A DNA stretch of 64,000 nt. It comes from Solwaraspora sp. WMMA2065 (lineage in GTDB: Bacteria > Actinomycetota > Actinomycetes > Mycobacteriales > Micromonosporaceae). The position numbers and the translations under genes were made by a program. The stretch covers positions 2,232,001-2,296,000 of the forward strand of contig NZ_CP128361.1 of the NCBI RefSeq assembly GCF_030345075.1, written 5' to 3'. The notes beneath the pieces are model-generated. The model made no database searches. It saw only the letters and a program-made list of their open reading frames with translations, and was not told the DNA's origin. This document shows, one piece after another, positions 40,884-49,854 of this stretch; position 1 is the stretch's first letter; each line of letters opens with the position of its first letter.

Positions 40884-41906
40884 ATGCTCGGAACCGTCCT
40901 GCACGCCCCCGCTGACGTCCGGGTGGAGCAGCGGGAGCAGCCGACGATTGTCGCCCCGACCGACGCGATCATCCGGTTGGCCGCGACCTGCGTCTGCGGG
41001 TCCGACCTGTGGCCGTACCGGGGAATCGAGAAGATCGCCGGGCCGCAGCCGATGGGCCACGAGTACGTCGGCTACGTCGAGGAGGTCGGCGGCGAGGTCC
41101 GCACCGTACGGCCGGGGCAGTTCGTCGTCGGCTCGTTCTTCGCCTCCGACAACACCTGCGATATCTGCCGGGCCGGCTACCACACGCACTGCGTCAACCG
41201 GGAGTTCGCCACCCCCACCGGCTCGCAGGCCCAGTACGCCCGGATCCCGCTGGCCGACGGCACCCTCGTCGCCACCGCCGACGCCCCGGACGCCGACCTG
41301 GTCCCGAGCCTGCTCGCCGCCTCCGACGTGTTGGGCACCGGCTGGTTCGGCGCGGTCGCCGCCCAGGCCGGGCCGGGCCGGACGGTGGCCGTCGTCGGTG
41401 ACGGCGCCGTAGGCCTGCTCGGCGTCCTGGCCGCCAAGCAGCTCGGCGCGGAGCGGATCATCGCGATGAGCCGGCACACCTCCCGGCAGAAGATCGCCCT
41501 GGAGTACGGCGCGACCGATATCGTCACCGAACGTGGTGACGAGGGTGTCGCCCGGGTCAGGGAGCTCACCGGCGGCCTCGGCGCGCACTCGGTCATCGAG
41601 GCCGTCGGCACCCAGGAGTCGATGCTCCAGGCGATCCGCTCCACCCGGGCCGGCGGGCACGTCGGCTACGTCGGCGTCGCCCACGGCGTGCAGCTGCCCG
41701 GCATGGAGCTGTTCTTCTCCGGCGTACACCTGCACGGCGGTCCCGCCCCGGTACGCCGCTTCCTGCCCGACCTGGTCGACCTGATCCTGCGCCGGGAGAT
41801 CGATCCGGGCAGGGTCTTCGACCTGACCCTGCCCCTCGACCGGGCCGCCGACGCCTACCGGGCGATGGACGAACGCCGCGCCATCAAAGTTCTGCTCCGG
41901 CCCTGA
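40884..41906 (+). CDS. Zinc-dependent alcohol dehydrogenase family oxidoreductase
   Basis: 340 residues of the medium-chain dehydrogenase superfamily. Catalytic zinc ligands: Cys in CVCGSDLW (residues 36-42) and GHE in PMGHEYVGYVEEVG. A Cys-rich loop (CDICRAGYHTHC) stands in for the structural zinc site. The Rossmann motif is VAVVGDGAVGLLGVLAA. It probably reduces aldehydes or oxidises alcohols with NAD(P)H; the substrate is unknown. AAGGAG lies 8 nt before the ATG. The upstream XRE regulator probably controls it. Its 3' end overlaps the convergent FAD oxidoreductase by 23 bp. Confidence 0.92.
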   Translation: MLGTVLHAPADVRVEQREQPTIVAPTDAIIRLAATCVCGSDLWPYRGIEKIAGPQPMGHEYVGYVEEVGGEVRTVRPGQFVVGSFFASDNTCDICRAGYHTHCVNREFATPTGSQAQYARIPLADGTLVATADAPDADLVPSLLAASDVLGTGWFGAVAAQAGPGRTVAVVGDGAVGLLGVLAAKQLGAERIIAMSRHTSRQKIALEYGATDIVTERGDEGVARVRELTGGLGAHSVIEAVGTQESMLQAIRSTRAGGHVGYVGVAHGVQLPGMELFFSGVHLHGGPAPVRRFLPDLVDLILRREIDPGRVFDLTLPLDRAADAYRAMDERRAIKVLLRP

Positions 41907-43092
41907 CCCGGCTGACGCTGCGGCGGCGGGTCGGCAGCCGCAGGGTCGGGTTGGCGACGCTCCAGGCGGCACCCTTGCAGACCAGCTCCTTGTAGACGGC
42001 GGCGAGCCGCCCGGTCAGCACCGCCGGCCTGGCCCGGTCGTCGGCGGTGACGTACTGGATCAGGCCCTCGCGGCGGCCCAGCGAGATGCACTGGTTGAAG
42101 TAGCGCAAGGGCGTGTTCGGCAGTTTCCCGCCGGTCATCCGGGCCGCGACCGCGTCGGCGGCCTGCCAGGCGGTCGGTATTCCCGAGGCGCACGACATCC
42201 GTAGTGGCCTGTCCCCGGGGCCGATCACCCAGGCCGCGTCGCCGACCGCGTACACGTTCGGATGCGAGACCGAACGCATGGTTTCGTCGACCACGATCTG
42301 GCCGCTGTCGGCGAGCGTCAATCCGGTGTTACGGGCGATCGGGTGGACGGCGAACCCGGCGGTCCAGACGGTGACCGCGGCCGGGACGGCACCGCCGTCG
42401 GCGGTGGTGACCCGGTCGGCGGCGACGCCGGTGACGGCGGTGTGCTCGTGCACGGTGATGTCGAGCCCGGCGAGGACCTTGCGCAGATGCGCGCGGCCCT
42501 TCGGCGAGAGGGTGCCGCCGAGGCCGTCGCGCACGGCGAGGGCGACGTCGAGGTCGGGGCGGGCCTCGGCGATCTCGGTCGCGGCTTCCAGGCCGGTCAG
42601 TCCGCCGCCGACCACGATGACGGGTTGCCCGGCGGCAAGGCCGGCAAGGCGCTGCCGCAGCCGCAGCGCGCCGGGCCGGCTGGCGATCTCGGCGGCGTGT
42701 TCGGCGACGCCGGGGACGGCTCCCGGGTTCCAGCCGCTGCCGAGGGCGTAGACGAGGGTGTCGTAGCCGAGCACGTCGGTGCCGCCGGTGCCGTTGCCGG
42801 CGGCCGTGTCGCCGTCGCTGGCGGTGACCGTGACGGTTCCGGCGTCGACGTCGACACCGGTGACCTTCGCGATCCGCAGCTCGACGCCGGTGCCGGCGAA
42901 CATCTCCCGCAGCGGTCGCGGCTTGAGGTCCTGGCCGGTCGCCAACTGGTGCATCCGGACGCGTTCGACGAAGTCGGTCTCGGCGTTGACGACGGTGATG
43001 GCGACGTTTCCGGGGTCGAGCCGCCGAGCGAGGCGGCCGGCGGCGCTGGCTCCGGCGTATCCGGCGCCGAGGACGATGATGCGGTGCCGCAT
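41884..43092 (-). CDS. FAD-dependent NAD(P)H oxidoreductase (NDH-2-like)
   Basis: 402 residues. N-terminal FAD-binding GxGxxG as IIVLGAGYAGASAAGRL; second dinucleotide site VIVVGGGLTGLEAATEIAEA; NVYAVGDAAW near the C-terminus contacts FAD. It resembles type II NADH dehydrogenases and ferredoxin/quinone reductases. ATG 43092 has AGGAG upstream. The gene follows the ECF41 sigma factor gene on the same strand; ECF41 genes commonly neighbour such oxidoreductases, which they control. Confidence 0.9.
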   Translation of the reverse strand: MRHRIIVLGAGYAGASAAGRLARRLDPGNVAITVVNAETDFVERVRMHQLATGQDLKPRPLREMFAGTGVELRIAKVTGVDVDAGTVTVTASDGDTAAGNGTGGTDVLGYDTLVYALGSGWNPGAVPGVAEHAAEIASRPGALRLRQRLAGLAAGQPVIVVGGGLTGLEAATEIAEARPDLDVALAVRDGLGGTLSPKGRAHLRKVLAGLDITVHEHTAVTGVAADRVTTADGGAVPAAVTVWTAGFAVHPIARNTGLTLADSGQIVVDETMRSVSHPNVYAVGDAAWVIGPGDRPLRMSCASGIPTAWQAADAVAARMTGGKLPNTPLRYFNQCISLGRREGLIQYVTADDRARPAVLTGRLAAVYKELVCKGAAWSVANPTLRLPTRRRSVSRVRAGAEL

Positions 43093-43193
43093 GTCCTGCT
43101 CCTGTCTGTCTGCACGGGGTGTGACACCACCTGAACCGGGCAGCCCGGCGTTTGCTGACGCGACAGCGGCGTGAAGCACCTCACACGGTGCGG

Positions 43194-44138
43194 TCAGAAG
43201 GCGGTGAACAGCGGTTCCCCGTGGTCGGCGGCGGCCCAGGACGCGGTGGCCCGGTGCAGCTTGTCGGGGTTGACCTGGCTGCGGATCACGGCGACACCCT
43301 CGGCGGTGACCTGCAGACACATGACGCCGATGACCCGACCGTCGACGACGACCACGACTGCGGGGCCACCGTTGGCGGTCCACGCGTAGACCGCTGGCGA
43401 GCCACCGAGCAGCGCACGCTTGGCCGCACCCGGGGTGAACAGGCCGCGCAGGAACTTCGCGACCGCGACGGCCCCGACGACCGGCGTCGCACGGGCCGGG
43501 ACGTGACCGCCGCCGTCACCGATCGACACGGCGTCGCCGGTGAGCAGGCGTACCAGTGGTTCGATCCGACCGCTGGTGGCGGCGGCCAGGAACTCTTCGA
43601 CGACCCGCCGGGCGGCGACCCGGTCGACCTCGGTACGGGCCCGGCCGGCGGCGAGGTGCTGCCGGGCCCGGTGCAGGAGCTGCTGGCTGGCGGCTTCGGA
43701 GACGCCGAGGATGCCGGCGATGTCGCGGTGCGGGTAGTCGAACGCCTCGCGCAGGACGTACACGGCCCGCTCCTGCGGGGTCAGCCGCTCCATCAGGGCG
43801 AGGACGGCGTACGAGACGGATTCGCGCTGCTCGGCGGTGTCGGCCGGGCCGAGCATCGGGTCGCCGGCGAGCAGCGGCTCGGGCAGCCACTGCCCGACGT
43901 ACGTCTCGCGGCGGGCCCGCGCGGAGGTCAGCTGGTTGAGGCACAGGTTGGTGAGGACCTTCGTCAGCCACGCCTCGGGGATGTCGATCCGGTCGACGTC
44001 GGCGGCCTGCCAGCGCAGGAACGTCTCCTGCACGGCGTCCTCGGCCTCGCTGGCGGAGCCGAGCAGGCGGTAGGCGATCGCCGCCAGGCGCGGCCTGGCC
44101 GCCTCGAACCGGTCGACGTCGTCCGCCGTCAGCGCCAT
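43194..44138 (-). CDS. ECF41-group RNA polymerase sigma factor (SigJ-like)
   Basis: 314 residues. Sigma2 region LGSASEAEDAVQETFLRWQ, sigma4 region ERLTPQERAVYVLREAFDYPHRDIAGILGVS, then a SnoaL-like C-terminal domain. ECF41 marks are present: WLPEP between sigma2 and sigma4, DGGGH (usually DGGGR) and NPDKL near the end. In this group the fused C-terminal domain replaces an anti-sigma factor and modulates activity. The adjoining FAD oxidoreductase is the likely target. ATG 44138 is chosen because the protein opens with the standard MALTADDVDRFEAARPRL. Confidence 0.93.
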   Translation of the reverse strand: MALTADDVDRFEAARPRLAAIAYRLLGSASEAEDAVQETFLRWQAADVDRIDIPEAWLTKVLTNLCLNQLTSARARRETYVGQWLPEPLLAGDPMLGPADTAEQRESVSYAVLALMERLTPQERAVYVLREAFDYPHRDIAGILGVSEAASQQLLHRARQHLAAGRARTEVDRVAARRVVEEFLAAATSGRIEPLVRLLTGDAVSIGDGGGHVPARATPVVGAVAVAKFLRGLFTPGAAKRALLGGSPAVYAWTANGGPAVVVVVDGRVIGVMCLQVTAEGVAVIRSQVNPDKLHRATASWAAADHGEPLFTAF

Positions 44139-44187
44139 GGACTCGATGCTATGTCTGGCCGTCGACCCGGCGTTAGACTCGCCGGCC

Positions 44188-44745
44188 ATGGGTCTGCTCA
44201 CCTTCAGCATCAACCTCACCCTGGACGGTTGCGTCGACCACCAGGAAGGAATCGCTGACGATGAGACGCACGCCCTGTTCACCCGGCTCATGGACGAGAG
44301 CGGGGCGATGCTGTGGGGCCGCGTCACCTACGAGATGATGGAGAGCTACTGGCCGGCCGTCGCCCGCGGCGACCAGGAGGCGCCGCCGGCCATCCGCGAG
44401 TGGGCGGTGAAGCTGGAGGCCAAACCCAAGTACGTGGTGTCGTCGACGCGTACCGACTTCCCGTGGACCAACAGCCACCACATCGCCGGTGATCTGCGCG
44501 AGGGCGTGCAGAAGCTCAAGGACGCGACCCCGGCCGGGGTGCTGCTCGGCAGCGGCACGCTCGCGACCGGGCTCGACCGGCTGGGCCTGATCGACGAGTA
44601 CCAGCTGCTCGTCCATCCCAGGATCGCCGGCCACGGCCCGACCCTGTACGAGGGCGGGCTGCCCGGCACCCGCCAGCTCGAACTGCTGTCGGCGGAGCCG
44701 CTGCGCAACGGCGCGATGGCCATGCATTACCGCCGCACGCGCTGA
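44188..44745 (+). CDS. Dihydrofolate reductase-like (RibD C-terminal domain) protein
   Basis: 185 residues. GLLTFSINLTLDGCVDH, AMLWGRVTYEMMESYWP and GSGTLATGLDRLGLIDEYQLLVHPRIAGHGPTLYEGG match the RibD/DHFR-like family common in actinobacteria as single-domain proteins. It probably binds NADPH and reduces an unidentified substrate. It is divergent from the ECF41 gene across 49 bp and may share its regulation. ATG 44188 starts the conserved region. Confidence 0.9.
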   Translation: MGLLTFSINLTLDGCVDHQEGIADDETHALFTRLMDESGAMLWGRVTYEMMESYWPAVARGDQEAPPAIREWAVKLEAKPKYVVSSTRTDFPWTNSHHIAGDLREGVQKLKDATPAGVLLGSGTLATGLDRLGLIDEYQLLVHPRIAGHGPTLYEGGLPGTRQLELLSAEPLRNGAMAMHYRRTR

Positions 44746-44771
44746 GTCACCGGGTACGGGTACGGATACGG

Positions 44772-45468
44772 TCAGCAGAACTCGACCGGGTCACCGGAGC
44801 GGATGACGCCGGCCTCCAGCGGCCGGGCGTACACCCCGGCACACGGCAGAACGCCGACGTCCGCCAGTCGCAGACGGTTGTGCCGGCTCAGCACCTGCAG
44901 CAGCGCGACATCCGGCTGGCCGTCACCATGGCGCAGCGCCGGTACCACGCATCGTGGGGTCGCGGTCGTCATCAGCTGCAGGGGCGCGAAGTCGAAGAAG
45001 GTGCCGGGTGGAGAGCCGGCAGCCAGTGTGGAACTGCCGGTCTGCGCGCGTGACAGGTCGTCGTCGGTGCGTACCTGGTCCGGGTCCATCCGTTCGATGC
45101 TCGCGCCCGGCGCGGCCCGGTCGAGCAGGCGCACGTCCCGGCCCAGCAGCGTGGACAGCGCCGGATCGCGGTGGCCGGTCACCCGTCACGGTCTCGGTCG
45201 TACCGTCCGCCATGGTCAGCCGGACCGCCGGGGTGCCGGTGGTGCCGGGGGGCGTCAGCGTGGACCGTACGGTGAGCATGTCCCGCCACAGGCGCGGGTT
45301 CTTGGCGCTGGCCACCTTGCCGGTGAGACAGTCGAGCACGGCGAAGGCCCGGTCACCGTCGACGCCGGCCTCGTCCACGTACGCCTGGTCCAGATCCTCT
45401 CCCAGCATCGACTTCACCGGGTAGCGCGACAGCTGCCGGACCTTGCCTACCCGACGATCGTGACGCAT
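44772..45468 (-). pseudogene. MOSC domain protein gene with a frameshift
   Basis: From ATG 45468 the N-terminal MOSC beta-barrel reads VGKVRQLSRYPVKSMLGEDL ... GDRAFAVLDCLTGKVASAKNP ... RLTMADGTTETVTG. Near 45180 the sequence switches frame and continues VTGHRDPALSTLLGRDVRLL ... FFDFAPLQLMTTATPRCVV ... GVLPCAGVYARPLEAGVIRSGD to a stop at 44772. The joint has GTGACGG followed by GTGACCGG, a near-duplication that could have caused the shift. Whole, it would be a molybdenum-cofactor sulfurase-like protein of about 230 residues. It may be a true mutation or a sequencing error. Confidence 0.75.
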
Positions 45469-45503
45469 GCCAAGGAACCTAGCCGAGGATCTGACGCTGT
45501 CGG

Positions 45504-46075
45504 TCAGCTGTTCGTGAGGTTGGTGACAAGGGTGCGCAGCCAGGGCTGCGCGAGTGCGTGGTCGCGTCCCACGGCGCGGGCGACGGCGTGCCGGCCGGCC
45601 CGACTGCGTCCGTACGCCACCAGCGCGGCGGCCTCGGCGAGGGCCTGTCGGGTGCGTTCGTCGCGGCCGGGTCCGGCGGCTTCGGCCATCCACCGGTCGG
45701 GGTACAGCGAGCGGGTCAGCTTCACCTGGTGGTCGCCGAAGTACGACCAGACCCATGGATGCTCAACGGACGCCGCCGCCACCGGCTCCCGGACCTGACC
45801 GCCGGCCGCTGGAACGACAGCGGCAGCCGATGAAGTCGCTGCACGCCGACGGGTCCGGCGAGGACTCCGCCGAGCAGGTCGAACATCGAGTCCAACGATC
45901 TGCCGACGAAGTACAGGTCACCGTTTCCGCTGCGGGCCAGCACCTTCCCGGTGCAGGTGACGAGCTCATCGAGGAACCACAGGTCCGGCGGCGCGGCACC
46001 GTCGAGCATCGTTCCGAGTTGGTCCGGTGTGACCAGGTCCCACCGGAACGGCACACTCTCCTGCCAGGTCTGCAC
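45504..46075 (-). pseudogene. Internally deleted gene (phosphoribosyltransferase-like unknown family)
   Basis: From a GTG overlapping the previous stop (TAGTG) one frame reads QTWQESVPFRWDLVTPDQLGTMLDGAAPPDLWFLDELVTC ... GDLYFVGRSLDSMFDLLGGVLAG ... RPLS. Near 45780 it changes frame to VEHPWVWSYFGDHQVKLTRSL ... ERTRQALAEAAALVAYG ... PWLRTLVTNL and stops at 45504. I recall intact relatives of about 330 residues whose N- and C-termini match these two pieces, so the middle 150 or so residues appear deleted. The family name is uncertain. Confidence 0.55.
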
Positions 46076-47202
46076 TACCAGGTGAAGCCGACCGTGAACG
46101 GGGTGTTGACCGGGCTGCCAGCGCTGTTTAGGCAGGTCACGCCGACCTTCATGTCGGTGGTGCCGACCGGATGCCAGTACTGCACGTGGCAGTGTGCGTC
46201 CTGATAGCCGAGCGCGTACGCCACGGCGTGCCCGGAGTAGTCGATGATCTGCGGGAAGACCATCTCGTACCGTCCGGTGCCGGTGCGGGTGACGGCGTAG
46301 TCGCCGCTCACCGAGCTGTCGTTGGTCCAGGTGATCGCCGGTGCCGGCCCACCCGACGGGTACGTGTCGTCGACCGTCGCCAGCGCCGTCGGGGCGATCT
46401 GCTGCAGCAGGTTGTGGATCGTCCAGGTGATGGTGAACCGGGAGTCGACGAAGGCTCCGGAGGCGTCCCGGCACCGCACCCGGGCGATCCCGTCGGCCAG
46501 GTACGAGTCCACCTTGCACTTCACGGCCGCCGAGGTGTAGGCGGTGATCTGGTAGAACGTGGTCTGGGTCCGGGCGGCCGAGGCGGGCAGCTCCACCGCG
46601 TACGAGCCGGGCGCGTCCCGTGCCACCCACGGGGTGACGCCGCCGGCGTCGTAGCGGTACCAGGCGCTCGGGGTGTACATCGGCGAGGTCGGATTGTTGG
46701 ACCAGAGGTACGACACGCCGTCGGCGGCGAGCGTGGAGCCGCTGGCCTCGACGAAGTTCGCCACGAAGTACGTGTCCTGCCGGGCACCGCCGGCCCCAAA
46801 GCAGTACACGTTGACCAGCAGATCGGCACCGGACGGGTACCAGGAGCCCACGGTGCAGAACCGGGCCGCCGCGCCGTACGCCTGGGCGTGGGCCACTCCC
46901 CCGCCGCCGGTCACCAGCGAGCCGAGCCCACCGAACCGCACCTGGTATGCGCCGGCACCGGACCGGGTCACGGTGATCGGCCCGCCGCCGGGATTCTTGG
47001 CGTACGAGTAGTAGGTGCGGCCGCCGGAGGTCCACATCGGCACCGTGTAGCTGGCGGCGGTGGGGTTGCTGGCCCACACGTAGCTGGTGACGGCCGGGGT
47101 GACGGCCGCCGCAGCCGGTACAGCCGCCGTGACGGTGGCGGCCGCGCCGACCGCCGCGGCACCGAGGACGGTCGCGATTCGTCGGAGAAGCCCACTGATC
47201 AT
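46075..47202 (-). CDS. Secreted protein of unknown function
   Basis: 375 residues from ATG 47202. The signal peptide runs MISGLLRRIATVLGAAAVG ... cleavage after AVPAAAA. The mature protein has three or four repeats of a beta-rich unit marked by VT-SY-W-SNPT, a Cys-containing strand (ARFCTVGSWYPSGADLLVNVYCFG; VKCKVDSYLADGIARVRC; DAHCHVQYWHPVGTTDMKVGVTC) and a final hydrophobic Phe strand. Each repeat has two cysteines, probably disulfide-linked. No catalytic motif is visible. The start of this gene, with upstream DNA, is duplicated in decayed form at 48276-48422. Confidence 0.75.
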   Translation of the reverse strand: MISGLLRRIATVLGAAAVGAAATVTAAVPAAAAVTPAVTSYVWASNPTAASYTVPMWTSGGRTYYSYAKNPGGGPITVTRSGAGAYQVRFGGLGSLVTGGGGVAHAQAYGAAARFCTVGSWYPSGADLLVNVYCFGAGGARQDTYFVANFVEASGSTLAADGVSYLWSNNPTSPMYTPSAWYRYDAGGVTPWVARDAPGSYAVELPASAARTQTTFYQITAYTSAAVKCKVDSYLADGIARVRCRDASGAFVDSRFTITWTIHNLLQQIAPTALATVDDTYPSGGPAPAITWTNDSSVSGDYAVTRTGTGRYEMVFPQIIDYSGHAVAYALGYQDAHCHVQYWHPVGTTDMKVGVTCLNSAGSPVNTPFTVGFTW

Positions 47203-47258
47203 GGCCCCGACGCTAACCACCGCCGTCAACCGTCCGCGCCGGTCACCTCGCGTCCCGG
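47106..47258. repeat. Copy 1 of a duplicated signal-peptide/upstream segment
   Basis: Best conserved over 47161-47258, covering the first codons of the secreted gene and its upstream region. The matching segment is 48330-48422. Direct orientation, with the alpha/beta hydrolase gene between the two. Confidence 0.75.
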
Positions 47259-47289
47259 GTGACCGGCTGACCCAACGGACCGATTCCGA

Positions 47290-48135
47290 TCAGCCCACTG
47301 CGGTGACGATGTCGGCGACCTGCTGGGGCATGGACAGGAAGGGCGTGTGGGACGCGTCGAGCGCCTCGACGGACGTCGGGTTGTCGGGGAACGCGGCGTC
47401 CGCGTCGACGATGAACTTCTGCTGGAGCGCGGGCCTGATCGCCATGTCCTGGGCGCAGGTGACGTAGGTGCGGGGGACGGAGCCCCAGCCGGACCGGGTC
47501 AGGGCGGTGGCGCCGAGCGCGATACCGGCCGGCGCGTCGGGGGTCAGCAGTGCGATGGCCGCGTCGGCAGAGTCTGGATCGATGTCGCCGAAGAACACGC
47601 TTCGAAGCTGCTGACGGTAGCCGGGCTCGACGGACCCGACGTCCAGCCTGAGCGCACCGACCGCGACGGGGTCCGCGCACAGCGACGGCCCGATGAGTTC
47701 GCCGGCGTTCTCCGGCATGTCGATGTAGGCGATCGCCGGTAGGCCCGACGCCGGCATGAACGCCGTCAGGTATACGGCATGGGCGACCAGCTCGGGTGCC
47801 TGCTCGGCCACCCGGGTCAGCACCGTGCCGCCCATGCTGTGCGCCACGACCGTCACCGGGCCGCCCCGGCCGACCTGCTTGAGCTGCGCGACGAGCAGGT
47901 CCCCGGCCTGGTCGAGGTCGACGGCGGCCACCGGGGAGACCTCGGTGGCGATCGCCTGCGGGTCGAACGGGCGCGCGTAGACCGAACGGGGCCGCCGGGC
48001 CCGCAGGCCGTGCCCGGCCATGTCCACTGCGACACTGGCCCGGCCGGCTGCCGCGACGCAGGCGGTGACTTCACTCCAGCACCAGGAGCCGTGCCAGTAT
48101 CCGTGCAGGAACAACAACGGTGTCGACGAACTCAT
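47290..48135 (-). CDS. Alpha/beta hydrolase
   Basis: 281 residues. Oxyanion-hole HGYWHGSWCW near the start, nucleophile elbow VAHSMGGTVL (Ser at about residue 98), and catalytic His in ALDASHTPFLS near the end. The opening and LTAFMPASG region resemble plant methylesterase/hydroxynitrile-lyase-type esterases. Cytoplasmic, with no signal peptide; it probably hydrolyses a small ester. It is bounded by the two copies of a duplicated segment, suggesting it was part of a local rearrangement. Confidence 0.88.
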   Translation of the reverse strand: MSSSTPLLFLHGYWHGSWCWSEVTACVAAAGRASVAVDMAGHGLRARRPRSVYARPFDPQAIATEVSPVAAVDLDQAGDLLVAQLKQVGRGGPVTVVAHSMGGTVLTRVAEQAPELVAHAVYLTAFMPASGLPAIAYIDMPENAGELIGPSLCADPVAVGALRLDVGSVEPGYRQQLRSVFFGDIDPDSADAAIALLTPDAPAGIALGATALTRSGWGSVPRTYVTCAQDMAIRPALQQKFIVDADAAFPDNPTSVEALDASHTPFLSMPQQVADIVTAVG

Positions 48136-48158
48136 AGGAATCCCTTTGTGAGGCGCGC

Positions 48159-48422
48159 TCAGCTGATCGGTGGAACCGCCGGGCCAGGGGTGTCGACGAC
48201 CCGCCGTGAGCGTACTCTTCCGTACGACGCCTCCGCAGACGAACCGAGCCCCCTGCTCACAGCCGAACTGCCAGCCGCCGCAGCCGGCACTGCGGGCGTG
48301 ACTACACGGCCGCGCCGACTCCCCGCAGCACCGAGGACGGTCGCGATCCGTCGGGAAAGCCCACTGATCATGCGCCGACGCGAACCACCGGCGTCGTCCG
48401 TGCGCGCCACGTCGCGTCCCGC
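48159..48422 (-). pseudogene. Decayed duplicate of the start of the secreted gene at 46075-47202
   Basis: MISGLSRRIATVLGAAG (from ATG 48370) repeats the signal peptide of the neighbouring secreted protein, and upstream bases to 48422 also match. The frame then loses similarity and stops at 48159. A remnant of a tandem duplication. Confidence 0.7.
48276..48422. repeat. Copy 2 of the duplicated signal-peptide/upstream segment
   Basis: Imperfect direct repeat of 47106-47258 with small indels; strongest identity is over 48330-48393. See copy 1. Confidence 0.7.
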
Positions 48423-48449
48423 CAAACCAATAGGTCTGTCGCGCAACGA

Positions 48450-49811
48450 CTACAACGCCGACTCGTCGAGGATGCGGCGCATGGACCCGAGGGGAAGCTG
48501 CGGGTTGGCGGCGGCTTCGTCGACGACCTCGGGATCAGCATCGGCGAGCAACTGCTCCAACAGGGCCGGGGTGGCATGGGCGTGCCGCGCCGCTCCGCGC
48601 CGGATGAATGCCTCGGAGTCGGCGGCAAGCCGTTCCAGCACCGCTGTCGGCAGGTCAGGATCCTCAAGGGCGATGTACCGGATATGAGGGTCCGGATCGT
48701 CGGCGAAGGCCCGCAGCCGGTGGCGTGGAAAGTTCGGGTGCTCGACGATCGGCGGCCGGATATGGAACATCGCGCCACCCGTACGCACGAGTCGTTCAAG
48801 GACGGCGGCGGGGGCGTCCGGCCGGGCGGCGGCGTACCGGCGCACCCGCAGGTCCGGGTCGTTGTCGAGCCGTTCCCAGGCGGCGTCCGGCAGGTCACGG
48901 CAGCTCGCCAGCACCCGACGGAACGGCGGATGCGGACAGTCCAGGTACGCCAGCCGCTCGGTAATCGGCACCTCACGGAGCCAGCCCGGTTCGTCGAAGT
49001 TCCAGCACAACGCAACGTAGGCGGCGATGCTGCCAGCGTCGGCCTCGGCCGCCACCGGCGCGAACAGCCGGTCTCTCGTGTCGGCGTCGATGTGCCGGCT
49101 GTACGCGACCGCCACCCGCACCTGCGGATCGTCCATCTCGATCAGCAGCTCGACCGCCCCGGCAGGCAGCTCAGGATTGGCTGCCACCGCCCGACACGCT
49201 TCGAGATCCCCACTGCTGATCAGGTCGGTCGCCTGCTTGACGGTCAACGGCACATAGCGCGCGACGTTGACCCGGGTAGCCGGGTCAGTGAGGCACCTCT
49301 CCCGCCATTCGACGGGTACCCCCGGATGGCGGCGCAGGGTCGCCGCAGCACGTACCGATGGGTCGGGGTCGGCGAGCAGCCGCAGCTGCACCGCGAGTGG
49401 CCGATCAGCCCAGGTGTCCGCGACCGCCGCCCGGAGCTTCGGATCCGGCGAGTCGACCAAGCTGGACCGGCTCTCCTCGAAGGTCTCCTCAAGCGACTCG
49501 ATGCCCAGCGACGAGTTCAGGTCCACCAGGTCCCGGACGAAGTTGGCGTACGCGTGCCGGATGGCAGGATCAGGATGCTCGGCGATCACGTTCCGCATCC
49601 GGATGGAGATGCGCTCGCCGTTGAGGTGGATGGCCGACTCGCTGCCGCCATGCTCCAGCAGAGCTTCCACGACGGCGTCTGCCAGCCGACCTCGCCGCAG
49701 CGATATCCCGTGGCGGCCGGCAGCATGGGCTGCCAGGCGTACCAGGAGATCGTCCGGGGTCGCCGGGTTCCTCCCCAGCCCGGACAGCTGGGGATGCCTC
49801 ACGTTCGTCAC
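48450..49811 (-). CDS. Leucine-rich-repeat-variant/HEAT-like repeat protein
   Basis: 453 residues built of about 24-residue helical repeats of the LRV type: HPDPAIRHAYA, SPDPKLRAAVADT, DPDPSVRAAATLRRHPGVP, MDDPQVRVAVAY, DNDPDLRVRRYAAARPDAP, DPDPHIRYIALEDPDLP, DADPEVVDEAAANPQLP. Such right-handed superhelices bind other proteins or nucleic acid. No catalytic domain or signal peptide, so it acts in the cytoplasm. The start is uncertain: GTG 49811 begins VTNVRHPQLSGLGRNP, where the repeats start; the frame is open to 49895. Confidence 0.82.
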   Translation of the reverse strand: MTNVRHPQLSGLGRNPATPDDLLVRLAAHAAGRHGISLRRGRLADAVVEALLEHGGSESAIHLNGERISIRMRNVIAEHPDPAIRHAYANFVRDLVDLNSSLGIESLEETFEESRSSLVDSPDPKLRAAVADTWADRPLAVQLRLLADPDPSVRAAATLRRHPGVPVEWRERCLTDPATRVNVARYVPLTVKQATDLISSGDLEACRAVAANPELPAGAVELLIEMDDPQVRVAVAYSRHIDADTRDRLFAPVAAEADAGSIAAYVALCWNFDEPGWLREVPITERLAYLDCPHPPFRRVLASCRDLPDAAWERLDNDPDLRVRRYAAARPDAPAAVLERLVRTGGAMFHIRPPIVEHPNFPRHRLRAFADDPDPHIRYIALEDPDLPTAVLERLAADSEAFIRRGAARHAHATPALLEQLLADADPEVVDEAAANPQLPLGSMRRILDESAL

Positions 49812-49854
49812 GACGCCACGGTAGGTGCACGTGTCCGTCCCACGCGGCCTGGCA

